Source: Pycnococcus provasolii (lineage: Eukaryota > Chlorophyta > Pseudoscourfieldiophyceae > Pseudoscourfieldiales > Pycnococcaceae). Taken from it: 64,000 bases of DNA. Positions within the stretch are counted from its first letter, which is position 1. Each line of letters begins with the position of its first letter. The notes beneath the pieces were generated by a model. That model did no database searches and had not been told where the DNA came from. It saw only the letters and a list, made by a program, of their open reading frames with translations. Position numbers and translations under genes: made by a program. Of this stretch, positions 39,100 to 48,415 are shown piece after piece. Location: positions 434,001 through 498,000 of the forward strand of contig OW568869.1 of NCBI GenBank assembly GCA_938743325.2. Reading direction: 5' to 3'.

Positions 39100-40240
39100 A
39101 TGGGTCGTGGAGGCCACTCCAAAATAACTCGCAGCGACTTCAAGGGCACCCGGCATTCACACAGTGTCTTTGATGGCCTCGGCGGAGTCAACGGATTCAA
39201 GCTATTTGGAACCACGCCTCCATACGTGGACTTGCGAAAACCACCGGGGCATACGTCCATGGCGTCCGAAGTGTCCTTCCAAAAAACCGTTTCTGACGCA
39301 CTCACGCTCAAGTCGCTCGTCTTCTCGCCCAACTTAGTGTGGTTTCTTGCAGCGGTGTTTGTTTTCTTTGCCAAACCGTACGATGAAGAGCTGTTCCGAG
39401 AAGCGCGAAACGGCTTTCACCTCAGGTGGATGGCGCCCCGCTTTGCTGTTCACTTTGGCGTTTCCCTGCTTTACTACGGATACTTCTTCCTTGGATGCTA
39501 CGTGTGGCGACTTTCAACTCGAAAATTCAAGCCAGGTTCGTGGCCAACACCTTCAAACATGCTGCACAATCTGTTCTTCTGGACGTTAGGAATGCTGCAG
39601 GTGGCGGCATACGATGCTATCATGATACGCCTTTGGGCGACACGCGCCGTGGATATGGTCACAAATCAAGAGGTCGCGGAGAACGCTTACGAGGCTGTGA
39701 AGCTTGCCGTGACCATTGCGTTGGTCCCTCTGTGGCGAGACTTTCACTTTTATGCCGCACACCGTTTTATTCACGTTCGTGCTTTGTACAAGTACGTGCA
39801 CTCGCTGCACCATCGTATTCCTGACCCCGAGCCATTCAGCGGCCTCACGATGCATCCAGTTGAGGTACGTTCACCTCTAACCAACCGTGGCGGATGACGA
39901 AACAATCACTAACCTAACATGCTAAACTAAACAGCACCTTTACTACTTCTCGAATGCGCTCGTGCCGGCGCTGTACGTTCGAACACACCCTCTGGTGTTC
40001 ATGTTCGTGCTCGTTCACCTCTATCTCGCACCAGCATGTGGCCACTCCGGATTCGAGGATCACTTTCAGCAAGACTTGTATCACTTTCTGCATCACGCCT
40101 ACTTCGAATGCAACTATGGGTCTCCGTCGAGCGGGTTCCTTGACAAGTTAGGCGGCACATTCCGCGAGTGTATTGGGAAATCGAAGCACTATCAGGGAGA
40201 GTGGAATGGTGAGGGCGAACAGAATCGAATTCGCGAATGA
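39100..40240 (+). CDS. sterol desaturase/fatty acid hydroxylase-type di-iron enzyme, 2 exons
   Basis: Membrane di-iron oxygenase of the ERG3/SUR2/SMO superfamily, about 356 residues. Exon 1 39100-39864, intron 70 nt, exon 2 39935-40240. The conserved histidine boxes are all visible: HFYAAH (HX4H), HSLHH and, in exon 2, HFLHHAYFECNYG. A central box is split by the intron (GLTMHPVE|HLYYFSN), and GHSGFEDHF follows. About four to five membrane helices. It would hydroxylate or desaturate a sterol, sphingoid base or alkyl lipid in the ER; the substrate is not predictable. A hydrophobic open frame follows at 40274-40564 and may be a further exon, but I could not find a splice pair in phase. Confidence 0.85.
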
Positions 40241-40273
40241 TCTGCGACCGCGCATCTCGGTCTCCCAAAGACT

Positions 40274-40564
40274 TTCGGACACGGTGTGTACTTCACTCTC
40301 TCGCTCGCCGCAGCTTGGCTTCTGTGCACGTCTGCCTCTGTGGGATCGCAGTCGAAGAACGACGCGCACCTCGTTGCGGCGGTGATAGCATATGGTCCGA
40401 TTGTTGCTGCACTCGTGCTCGCGCAGTGTTCGCGCGACAGGTATTCGTGGCGTTGGCCATTCCACAAAGAGCGCGTGGCATTCGGTCTCACGTGCGTCTT
40501 CGGATATCTCTGTTGCGTCAAGCCTGTTCACGACGCCGTGTTTCTCTTGGTAAATGCGAAGTGA
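40274..40564 (+). CDS. hydrophobic open frame, possible 3' exon of the hydroxylase
   Basis: About 95 codons with two or three membrane-like segments (YFTLSLAAAWLLC, LVAAVIAYGPIVAALVLAQC, AFGLTCVFGYLCC) ending DAVFLLVNAK. No ATG begins it. It follows a potential acceptor (CTCCCAAAG at 40262-40270), and a GTGAGG donor lies at 40209, but those two sites are out of phase. Either a different splice pair is used or it is a fragment. Confidence 0.4.
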   Translation, partial: FGHGVYFTLSLAAAWLLCTSASVGSQSKNDAHLVAAVIAYGPIVAALVLAQCSRDRYSWRWPFHKERVAFGLTCVFGYLCCVKPVHDAVFLLVNAK

Positions 40565-40911
40565 GAGTTTATGAAGTTTGTCACAACGAGTTTGGATTGT
40601 TCCTCCTTTACTGTTTGTGCTCATCGTGGTTGTTTCTCCTCCACTGCCCGGTACAGCATGATCCCTGATAAGTGTTTTTTCGAATAGAATGAGAGGACAA
40701 AAAATTGGGCGGCTTTACACAAAGAAAAAAAACAAAATGAAAAATGATAGCGTGCCGGCGCTGCAGATGATTGCTCTTAAGGCACTCTATGATGTCCCGC
40801 CCTTTCTTTGTCTTTGCCTGCTGAGTTTGTGTTTTGATTTGATTTTGTATCGTTTTCTCCTCTTCTCTGTTGCCCAATTATACTTATCTTTGATTTTTCA
40901 ACGACCATTTA

Positions 40912-42090
40912 TCACGCATAAAGTGCGCGGCTAATCGTGCGAATGAGCTCTGGAATCTGTGCAATTTCGAAGTCAATTCCAGCCTCGTCGAGGAGGTAGT
41001 CAGGAAGTCGTTTCGCCGCCTTGCCCGCGCTGGCTAGCGTGTACTCCACCTCGTCGCCATCCACGAGCAGCTCGAAGGTGAAACCGCTCGAAGGATGCAG
41101 GAAGCGATATTGCCTCGTTCCGGAGTTTTTGGTGAGAAGTTCGCACCTGAGTCCCGTGAGGAAGCGCAGCGCCTCCTCGGCGTGTGCCGCTTGAGGCGTG
41201 AGCGTGGGTTCTGCCGCCGCCGCCGTTGCAGCAGCCTCCGCCTCAGCCAGCCTGCTTGCTGTCGCGTCCCTTGCCGCCATCGCCTCCTCCGCGACACCCT
41301 CTGACTCCACCAGGCGTGCACGCAGGTGCGCATTCTCCGCGGCAAGGCGGCGCACGTCGTCCTGCAGAGAGGCGACGCCGCTAGCCTCCATTGCGCGGCG
41401 TGCGGCGGCAGCCTCCGCCTCGCAGTGGCTGCTCACGGCCGCAACTGCCTCCTTATGAGCTGCCATGTGTCTCCGCTGCTCCTCGAGCAGCTGCTCCACC
41501 TCGTCGAGGCGACTTCGCTTCACCTCCTCGTACTTCGCACGCAGAGTTTCGTATGCCTCGTGCAGAGCTTCGTACGCGCCGCCACCCGCTCCTCGGGCGG
41601 CTACCGGCGTGTGCACGGGCAGAGACGCTGCCGCCGCCGGTGGTGAGTAATGCTTTGGCGTCGCCCTTTTTGTGGAAGGTTGCGAGGCTACAGGCGTCGT
41701 CGTCGGCTTTGGCTTTGCGCTTGCTTTGCTGTTTGTTGTGGTTTTCGGTGCCTTCGGTGGTGGTGGTGGTACCACATCCTCCTCCTCCTCCTCTGTGTTT
41801 GTTGTATCGTATGACGACGCAACGGCTGCACGTGCCCGTTTCTTCGTCCCCTTGGATGTAACAGCTGTTAATTTCTTCGTTGGAGGTTTTTTATTTGCCA
41901 CCCCCTTCCCCGCCACCGCAGCGCGAGCAGGAGCAGACGCATTAGCACGGGGAGCAGCATCGGCAAGTGGCGAGGATACCTTGGAGTAAGATTTCGATTT
42001 CTTCAGCCACGCCGGTGTTCCGGTTCCTCCATGATTACCAGTGGATGCGTAGTCGACAGCTTCACGGCGAACACGAAGGGAACGCGTCAT
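40912..42090 (-). CDS. Csm1/Pcs1/TITAN9-like kinetochore protein
   Basis: A 392-residue protein with a basic, Pro/Ala/Lys-rich N-terminal half, a central coiled coil (about residues 170-300, Ala/Glu/Arg-rich heptads) and a compact C-terminal domain. That last domain reads FLTGLRCELLTKNSG, FTFELLVDGDEVEYTLAS and LPDYLLDEAGIDFE, closely following the Csm1/Pcs1 monopolin family (globular RWD-like head). In yeast, Csm1 clamps kinetochores or rDNA; the plant homolog TITAN9 is needed for mitosis. A nuclear role in chromosome segregation is inferred. It shares a divergent promoter with Ycf20. Confidence 0.7.
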   Translation of the reverse strand: MTRSLRVRREAVDYASTGNHGGTGTPAWLKKSKSYSKVSSPLADAAPRANASAPARAAVAGKGVANKKPPTKKLTAVTSKGTKKRARAAVASSYDTTNTEEEEEDVVPPPPPKAPKTTTNSKASAKPKPTTTPVASQPSTKRATPKHYSPPAAAASLPVHTPVAARGAGGGAYEALHEAYETLRAKYEEVKRSRLDEVEQLLEEQRRHMAAHKEAVAAVSSHCEAEAAAARRAMEASGVASLQDDVRRLAAENAHLRARLVESEGVAEEAMAARDATASRLAEAEAAATAAAAEPTLTPQAAHAEEALRFLTGLRCELLTKNSGTRQYRFLHPSSGFTFELLVDGDEVEYTLASAGKAAKRLPDYLLDEAGIDFEIAQIPELIRTISRALYA

Positions 42091-42593
42091 GGTCAGAAAA
42101 AAAGAAACGGGAGAATGACAGGCGGAAGGGGAGGGGGAAAGGGAAAGTAGGGGGGGCGGGAACTAACAATACCCATACCCGGTACATACAGGTCCCGGGG
42201 AACCCCTTCCTAACTAGGGGGGGTAAACCCGCCTGCTTTGAAAAAATAACAACGCACTTTACATAATTCGGTTTCGGAACTCGGAAGTTCCGATTAGGGG
42301 TTGGTTGGGGTGCTTTTCTGCTTTTGGGGGTTAGGGTTCTGCTTTTGGGGTTTGGGTGAATTTTGGGTTAGGGTTTCTTTAGGGTTAGGGTTTCTTTAGG
42401 GTTAGGGTTTAGGGTTAGGGTTTTGGGTGATTTTTGGGTGATTGTAGGTTTTCAGTGATTTCCTAACTGATTTCAATGATTTTATTTTTATCCACACCCC
42501 CCTTCCTTCTCTCCCTTCCTTTTATCCTTTTTTATCCACGTCGGCGCTTTTATACTTTTCTAGTTTTATTTTTCACACCTTGCTTTGTTGTTC
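42091..42593. promoter_or_regulatory. divergent promoter with telomere-like repeats
   Basis: Region between the Csm1-like gene (minus) and Ycf20 (plus). From 42325 to 42430 it holds many TTAGGG, TTTAGGG and TTTTGGG motifs in degenerate tandem. It resembles the telo-box of plant housekeeping promoters, but longer. A T/C-rich tract follows to the ATG. Confidence 0.6.
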
Positions 42594-43361
42594 ATGGCCA
42601 CAGCAGCTGCTTTTACACGGATAGTAGGTTCAGCGTCACGTGCTAGGTCACATGGGTCATATGCTCGTCGGTATGGTAGGTCATATGCAAACCAATCTAC
42701 AGGGAAACAACGCTTGTTTCCCATGATGTCAAGAAAGATGAACCACGCCCCGCGTCGTCGTCACTCTCATGGTGTCACAGTCCCGGACGAAAGGGAAGGT
42801 TCCATGCGCAGGGCACGAACGCTTCTTCCTCCTCCACGCACGGCATCTTCAACGCCTCCAGCTCCACCTCCACCTCCGGAGCCGCGCGCACTTGGCTCGG
42901 GAGGTCAGCTGCCAGCGCTGTTCGAACGGATACAGGCTATGTATGGGCGCCGAACGAGGAGGTTGAGAGACGAGCTCGCACCAAGTCTCTTCTTTCTGCT
43001 TGGAGGCTTCATGTGCGGAGGCGTCGTGGCCACGGCGATTGACCACCTTCCCATCGGACAGATGGGCTACTGGAGTGGCGTAACAGCAGCCTCCCTCGTA
43101 CTCATCTCGGAGTTCATCTCGAGGCAGGTGTACGGCTCTGTGGCAAGACGGCGACGACGGCGCTTCGCTACGGCAGTGAAGCGCTGGCGCCGCACGGCGA
43201 CTCAGGCTAGGGAACGAGGGGAGGAAGTGCCTCGTGCACCAGAGTGGTCTGACGCGGAGCAGGATGCCCAGCTACCTGCGTACATTTGGAGAGTGCTCAA
43301 CTGGCTCAAGGTTGGCTTTTGGCTCGGCATATTCGTTGACGCTTTCAAGGTGGGATCGTGA
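42594..43361 (+). CDS. Ycf20-like (DUF565) plastid membrane protein
   Basis: A 255-residue protein with a basic, Ser/Arg/Tyr-rich N-terminal extension fitting a plastid transit peptide, followed by a Pro-rich stretch. The Ycf20 domain has two-three membrane segments: LFFLLGGFMCGGVVATAI, GYWSGVTAASLVLISEFISR and the closing LKVGFWLGIFVDAFKVGS, the clearest family mark. Plant and algal Ycf20 proteins act in thylakoids, with a reported link to non-photochemical quenching. The ATG at 42594 follows a TTG. An Arg-rich loop between the last two helices is a local oddity. Confidence 0.88.
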   Translation: MATAAAFTRIVGSASRARSHGSYARRYGRSYANQSTGKQRLFPMMSRKMNHAPRRRHSHGVTVPDEREGSMRRARTLLPPPRTASSTPPAPPPPPEPRALGSGGQLPALFERIQAMYGRRTRRLRDELAPSLFFLLGGFMCGGVVATAIDHLPIGQMGYWSGVTAASLVLISEFISRQVYGSVARRRRRRFATAVKRWRRTATQARERGEEVPRAPEWSDAEQDAQLPAYIWRVLNWLKVGFWLGIFVDAFKVGS

Positions 43362-43445
43362 GTTGGTACTTGTAATAGATTGACATATGACACGCCTATT
43401 ACTTCAAGCAAGTTTAGTTTTTTTATTTTTTGCATTGCTTTTGCT

Positions 43446-44249
43446 TCAGCCGTTGTTTACAAGCGTGACTCGCACGTTGTTCACGTCAAGAAAGAGGTAG
43501 TGCAAGACCCATGTTCCTGCGTTGTTGTAAGCATCCGCATGAGCGACGCCCACTCCGCTGCTTCCCCGAACGTAAAACTGCACGCGCATGTGCTCGCGTC
43601 CGTCTTCCTGACTTGTGTACGAACGGTGCGGAATGCGCTGCCGTGCGCTTCGGTTCTTGCTATCGCTGCCATATCCGCTCAAGCTATTTCCTAACCGCAC
43701 CGCCACCCGCGGGTCGTTGCGCAAGCGCTCCATCGCAGCGTCGAACACGCGGTACTCCTTTGGCGTGATGAGCAGCTCCGAGGCGAACGCGTATGCAGCT
43801 GCCGCCGCCACCGCGAGACCTGCAAGAATCACCACGCTGTAGCTCGAGGCCTCCGCCGCACTCACGGGACGCTCGGGGATCTTATCTGTTAAAGAGTCGA
43901 ACGCACTTTCAGCAAGCGCATTTTCATTCTCGCCGCCGCCCGCCTTACTCTCTTGAGCCGTGGACGACACGGCAGCCGCAGAGCTGCTCCAGGACCGCGC
44001 AATAGCCCAAGCAGCCGCGTACTGCGCCGAATCCTGCGCCGACGCCGCCCACGATCCGAGCACGGCCGGCGAGCTGCCAAAGGACCGTGACTGGAGTACG
44101 GGAAGGATCAGGCGTGGTGCGTCAGCTGCAAACGCTGCAGATGACGCACACACACGTGGAGTCACACGCGCAACGGACACCACACACGTGAGAGGCGAGT
44201 CACGTGACGCGACGCGCAACGCACGAAGCGCACACCTGAAGGTTGCCAT
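43446..44249 (-). CDS. TIM21: TIM21, subunit of the TIM23 mitochondrial translocase
   Basis: A 267-residue inner-membrane protein that links the TOM and TIM23 complexes. It has an N-terminal Arg/Ala/Ser presequence, a single membrane anchor (SVVILAGLAVAAAAAYAFA), then the intermembrane-space domain. That domain follows the family pattern: EYRVFDAAMERLRNDPRV, LGNSLSGYG, RIPHRSY and EHMRVQFYVRGSSG, ending with a beta hairpin (LHYLFLDVNNVRVTLV). The ATG at 44249 is preferred to an upstream in-frame extension of low-complexity sequence. Confidence 0.9.
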   Translation of the reverse strand: MATFRCALRALRVASRDSPLTCVVSVARVTPRVCASSAAFAADAPRLILPVLQSRSFGSSPAVLGSWAASAQDSAQYAAAWAIARSWSSSAAAVSSTAQESKAGGGENENALAESAFDSLTDKIPERPVSAAEASSYSVVILAGLAVAAAAAYAFASELLITPKEYRVFDAAMERLRNDPRVAVRLGNSLSGYGSDSKNRSARQRIPHRSYTSQEDGREHMRVQFYVRGSSGVGVAHADAYNNAGTWVLHYLFLDVNNVRVTLVNNG

Positions 44250-44540
44250 GAAAGCAGTGACCACGTGGGGAGGCGGCGTGGCGTCAAAAAGAGGGTTTTT
44301 TATGTACAAACTGGTTTTCTTTCGGGCATCTGCTCCGCCCCCCCGCCCTGGGAGAGGCCCAAACCCTTTCTCCCCCGGGCCCAAGTCCCCTGACCCCGCT
44401 CCTCCAGACCCTTTCTTTCTCGGCTTCGTCATCAGTCAGTCAGTCAGGTACTCAGGTTCGAACTAAATAAGTTCCAAGGAAGCATTCATACTGTAAGTTA
44501 CGCAAACAATAGTAGCGCTGGAGTGGTTGGGAGTGGATCA

Positions 44541-45578
44541 ATGCCGTCGTCGTCATATGATGATGATGATCTGGCCCGTGTGGTGTCACGCTGGTGGTCC
44601 AACATGATGATGAGGATGGTGGTGGTTGGCGATGACGACGACAACAGCAATGTCAGCACGGTTCACCGGCAAGCAACGATCGCCGTGTTCTACGTCCTCG
44701 CTGCTATATACGCATGCATTGCCGCTGTTGCGCTGGCACAGCTGATGCGCATTCAAATGCGTGTTCCGGAGTACGGGTGGACGACGCAGAAGGTGTTTCA
44801 TCTTCTAAACTTCCTCTTTTGCTTTCTGAGGTGTGTCACCTTCGCAGCGCGGGCACCCTTGGAGCATGCCGCTGCGGCTGGATTTCCCGTGGTGAAGGCA
44901 ATTTTCATGGATCTTCCTAGCCTAATGTTCTTTACGACGTACGCTCTATTGGTGCTCTTCTGGGCGGAAATCTACCATCAGGCACGAAGCATGCCAACGG
45001 CAGCGCTGCGACCCGCTTTCCTTCTGTCGAACGCCGTCATTTACTTTCTCCAGATTGGAATATGGGTCTACATGGCAATCATTTCCGCAACCGCTTCAGG
45101 AGGCGCGTCTGCGCGCGAGATCCTCACGTGCAACATTGTGACGTCTTTCTTCATGATGGTCGTCAGCATCGCGTCAGCCTTTGGATTCCTCATGTATGGT
45201 GGAAGGCTGTATATGATGCTGACGCGCTTTCCCATTGAGTCGAAGGGACGTAGGCGCAAACTCAAGGAGGTAGGCCTCGTGTCTGGTATTTGCATGACGT
45301 GCTTCGTCATTCGCGCCGTCATGGTTGCCGTCAGTGCAATCAGCGAGATCAAATCCCTCGATTCCGAGGACGGGAAATCGTCTGGCGACGAAGGGTTTGC
45401 CAGTCTCGACATGCTGGGCCACCCTGCCCTAAACTTCTTTTACTATCTGCTCGTGGAGGTGCTTCCTGCCGCACTCGTTCTCTTCATCCTTCGACGGCTA
45501 CCACCAGCTCGTCGTAGCTTTGATTCGTACGAGCGTATAGGCAGTGGTGGTAGTGGTACTGGGGAGGATGTTGCTTAG
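44541..45578 (+). CDS. THH1/TOM1/TOM3-type seven-helix membrane protein, intronless
   Basis: A 345-residue membrane protein of the plant THH1/TOM1/TOM3 family, tonoplast-located in plants and GPCR-like in topology. Key family strings are QLMRIQMRVPEYGWTTQKVF, LLNFLFCFLR, DLPSLMFFTTYALLVLFWAE and IYHQARSMPTAALRPAF. Seven hydrophobic segments are visible; the short cytosolic loop RFPIESKGRRRKLKEVG precedes the last two. The N-terminus is acidic and Met-rich. It has no intron. A three-exon paralog lies 3 kb away on the other strand (48416-49493). Confidence 0.9.
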   Translation: MPSSSYDDDDLARVVSRWWSNMMMRMVVVGDDDDNSNVSTVHRQATIAVFYVLAAIYACIAAVALAQLMRIQMRVPEYGWTTQKVFHLLNFLFCFLRCVTFAARAPLEHAAAAGFPVVKAIFMDLPSLMFFTTYALLVLFWAEIYHQARSMPTAALRPAFLLSNAVIYFLQIGIWVYMAIISATASGGASAREILTCNIVTSFFMMVVSIASAFGFLMYGGRLYMMLTRFPIESKGRRRKLKEVGLVSGICMTCFVIRAVMVAVSAISEIKSLDSEDGKSSGDEGFASLDMLGHPALNFFYYLLVEVLPAALVLFILRRLPPARRSFDSYERIGSGGSGTGEDVA

Positions 45579-45803
45579 CTAGACGAGGAGGATTACTAGT
45601 TTAATACTGGTGGTGTGTGGGATTGGATGTCGTGGATTTGGCACTGTGGTTTTTTCCCAACTGAATTGTTTGTGCATCAAGATTTCGTAACAGCTCATGA
45701 CAACCATCAAACAAAACAAAAAACGGTTCATGTGATTTCACGCAACACCTCTCCCAAATGCATGTCGTCTCCCATCCAACTCCACCCGATCCCTCCTCGA
45801 AGT

Positions 45804-47789
45804 TTAAGGTGTGCAGTACATGCGTGTACTCGACGTCGTGGCGCCCATCGTCGCTGTAGGAGGTGGTGCCATCGGAGAGGATAAGCCGCCGTCAGCACTG
45901 CCATCCATGTAAGATCCGTCTTGGTAGTAGTTACCTATGTCTTCGAGATCGTAGTACTCATTCGCGGCGTCCGCAGAAATGTCGTATTGGCGAGCGGGAG
46001 TCTCCATGCCGACAGCCTCATTGCCCACATACGCACTCTTTGCAAACTCCGAACCACCCTGCTCCTGCTCATCAGCAGTTTTTCCCTCCTCAGCACGCTT
46101 CTTCAGACGCCTCGCTCGGATTAGCGCCCAGCCGGCAGCGGTGATCCCTCCACGCAGCGCAGCCTTGCGGACAGGACCCCCAGTAATTGCGGAGATGGCG
46201 GCTGATGTGAGGGCGCTGCGTGCTGCTGAGCCTGCTATGGTACTGCCGCCCACCTTGGCTGCGTCTGCCTTAGCCGCATCGTCATTCGCCACCGACAGAG
46301 GCTCAGGGAATGATGAAGGCGAACCTTCGGGAACAATCGACACACCAGGACTCTGCGGCGGTGTGCTAGCTGGCTGCGTCGGCGACGAGCGCTGTTCCTG
46401 CACGGTAGGCGCGTCGCCATAGTACATGCTTCCACTAGCTGGCTGCTGCTGCTGCGGCGGCTGCATATTGCTGTACGTCGTACTTGTGGCAACAGCCGCC
46501 GGGGGCGTGGTGCTTCCACTAGCTGGCTGCTGCTGCTGAGACGGCTGCATATTGCTGTACGTCGTACTTGTGGCAACAGCCGCCGGGGGCGTGGTGCTTC
46601 CACTAGCTGGCTGCTGCTGCTGAGACGGCTGCATATTGTTGTACGTCGTACTTGTGGCAGCAGCCGCCGGGGGCATGGTGCTTCCACTAACTGGTTGCTG
46701 CTGAGACGGCTGCATATTGTTGTACGTCGTACTTGTGGCAGCAGTCGCGGGGGGCGTGGTGCTTCCACTAGCTGGCTGCTGCTGCTGAGACGGCTGCATA
46801 TTGTTGTACGTCGTACTTGTGGCAGCAGCCGCCGGGGGCGTGGTGCCATAGTACGAGTTAGAGCTGAGTTCCTCCGGAGGGATGTAGTAGTACGAGCTCT
46901 GCTGCTGCTGCTGCTGCTCATACGGCTGACTAGTGGTTGAAGGAGCATAGCTTGGTGTTGTGGATCCAAGCGCCGACGCGACTGCCATCGCACTGGGCGG
47001 TGGTGCAGCGCCGTATACGTCGAGAGCGCCACCACCGCCCAACGCCGGTGTCGTTGTTTCCATCGACATCTGCATTGGCTGCTCGGACTTCGCCGTGATC
47101 ATCGGACATCCTCCACCCCCTACGAACGCCACTCTCCCGCCGAACTTCGTTTTGCAGTCATTTAGCAGGCTCCTGACGTCCACGCCAAATTTCGCACCCT
47201 CAGACTGTGCGATCTGCATCACATCATTCGAGCACAGGCATCCTGCTGCCTCCGACGGAGCGTCGAGCGAAAGGACCGAGTCGATCGCCCTGCAGCATCG
47301 GTTCGACGCGCGCACGCCGCCGAGGCCCGCGCACGGCAACAGGGCATCTTTGAACTTGTTGGCGTCGCACGCTTCAGCCGGCGGCGGTGACCACACGCCA
47401 CCCATTTGCTTGCTGACAGAGGTGGGCGCCATCACGTACGTACGTCCCGTCGTCTGATCGCTGTATACGGTGTAACCACGTGGGCAGGTGGGAAGCATCT
47501 GCTGCTCGATCTGCCCGCCACCGTCAACGCACACGCCCCACCTCGTTTTCGACACCGCCCTACTGTCCACAGCACGGCACCACTTCGCACCGCTAAAGTC
47601 AACGCACGAGTTGTGCATTTCGTTCCTGTACTCGAAAGGGAACGAGCATGGCACGAGCGGCTCGTTGTCAGCGACACGCGCCATTTGTTGCGCGTGCACA
47701 TTACGAGTGCGAGTCCCTGCGAAGGCAGAAAACCAAAGAGTCGTTGTGAGAAGGCCAAGACGCGTCACGGCCATCGAAGACATCGTCAT
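45804..47789 (-). CDS. secreted/anchored FN2 and 8-cysteine repeat protein
   Basis: A 661-residue protein with a signal peptide (LGLLTTTLWFSAFAG). Next comes a fibronectin type II-like module (PCSFPFEYRNEMHNSCVDFSGAKWCRAV ... WGVC; residues ~47-88). A cysteine-rich segment follows with the CC...CLC...C spacing of plant lipid-transfer/8-cysteine proteins (NRCCRAID, GCLCSND, LLNDCK). The middle is five copies of a 27-28-residue repeat (PPAAAATSTTYNNMQPSQQQQ type) with Tyr/Gln/Pro, resembling a wall or matrix glycoprotein. A hydrophobic/basic segment (AGWALIRARRLKKRAEEG) lies near the C-terminus. No known complete family; extracellular or periplastid location is inferred. Confidence 0.7.
   Translation of the reverse strand: MTMSSMAVTRLGLLTTTLWFSAFAGTRTRNVHAQQMARVADNEPLVPCSFPFEYRNEMHNSCVDFSGAKWCRAVDSRAVSKTRWGVCVDGGGQIEQQMLPTCPRGYTVYSDQTTGRTYVMAPTSVSKQMGGVWSPPPAEACDANKFKDALLPCAGLGGVRASNRCCRAIDSVLSLDAPSEAAGCLCSNDVMQIAQSEGAKFGVDVRSLLNDCKTKFGGRVAFVGGGGCPMITAKSEQPMQMSMETTTPALGGGGALDVYGAAPPPSAMAVASALGSTTPSYAPSTTSQPYEQQQQQQSSYYYIPPEELSSNSYYGTTPPAAAATSTTYNNMQPSQQQQPASGSTTPPATAATSTTYNNMQPSQQQPVSGSTMPPAAAATSTTYNNMQPSQQQQPASGSTTPPAAVATSTTYSNMQPSQQQQPASGSTTPPAAVATSTTYSNMQPPQQQQPASGSMYYGDAPTVQEQRSSPTQPASTPPQSPGVSIVPEGSPSSFPEPLSVANDDAAKADAAKVGGSTIAGSAARSALTSAAISAITGGPVRKAALRGGITAAGWALIRARRLKKRAEEGKTADEQEQGGSEFAKSAYVGNEAVGMETPARQYDISADAANEYYDLEDIGNYYQDGSYMDGSADGGLSSPMAPPPTATMGATTSSTRMYCTP
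46435..46850 (-). repeat. 84-bp coding tandem repeat (five copies)
   Basis: Repeat encoding Ser-Thr-Thr-Pro-Pro-Ala ... Gln-Gln-Gln-Gln-Pro. One unit is 81 bp because it has three glutamines. Copies differ by several substitutions, so it is older than the SFI1 array. Confidence 0.85.
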
Positions 47790-48178
47790 CACCCACGAAT
47801 CACGAATTATGAATCACGAGAAAGCAAAAGTGCAAAGAAGGAAGTGCACAGCAAGTGCGCGGCCGAGAAGTAAGTCTAGAGAAAGGCTTCTGCAAGAAGC
47901 GGTGAGCAAAGAGGCGACGACAGACCAGCATAAAGGTAAACACAGCATAAAGCTAAGCACATCACGCTTCACAAAACGAAACGGTGTGTGACAATTCACT
48001 ACGAAGTTTCACTTGGACGACGACGGCAGGACGGGAGAGGAGAGGGGGAAGAACTCAGAGCAGAAAAAATCAATGGGAGAAATGGGCAATCAAAAAAGAA
48101 AAAAAACAGAAAAACTGGGAGAAAACCAACCTGATGAGAAACCCTACAAGTAACAGGGGCGAAATCCAAACCCGAATA

Positions 48179-48232
48179 CCTAACCCTAACCCTAACCCTA
48201 ACCCTAACGTTAGGGTTAGGGTTAGGGTTAGG
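48179..48232. repeat. palindromic telomere-like array, CCTAAC x5 / GTTAGG x4
   Basis: Five CCTAAC units (48179-48208) abut four GTTAGG units (48209-48232) with the junction TAAC|GTTA, forming a perfect palindrome. It lies ~390 bp upstream of the gene ending at 47789 and near the 3' end of the TOM1-like paralog. Confidence 0.95.
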
Positions 48233-48415
48233 GCCCTCCCTCCTCGCTCAGAACGCGCGTAAAGTACCCCCTATTATTACCCTACGATAGTGTCTGAATA
48301 CATGACGTGACGTGACGTGGAGTGGAGTGGATGGAGAGAGATTGGAATGGAAATGAATTGGTTTGGTACGGCATGATAGCGTCTTTGATGTTTCGTTTCA
48401 AAATGCAAAGATGTG

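Noticed and set aside
48179-48232. Chromosome end or head-to-head telomere fusion
   Set aside because: Array is only 54 bp, flanked by genes, and its orientation is the reverse of a simple fusion.
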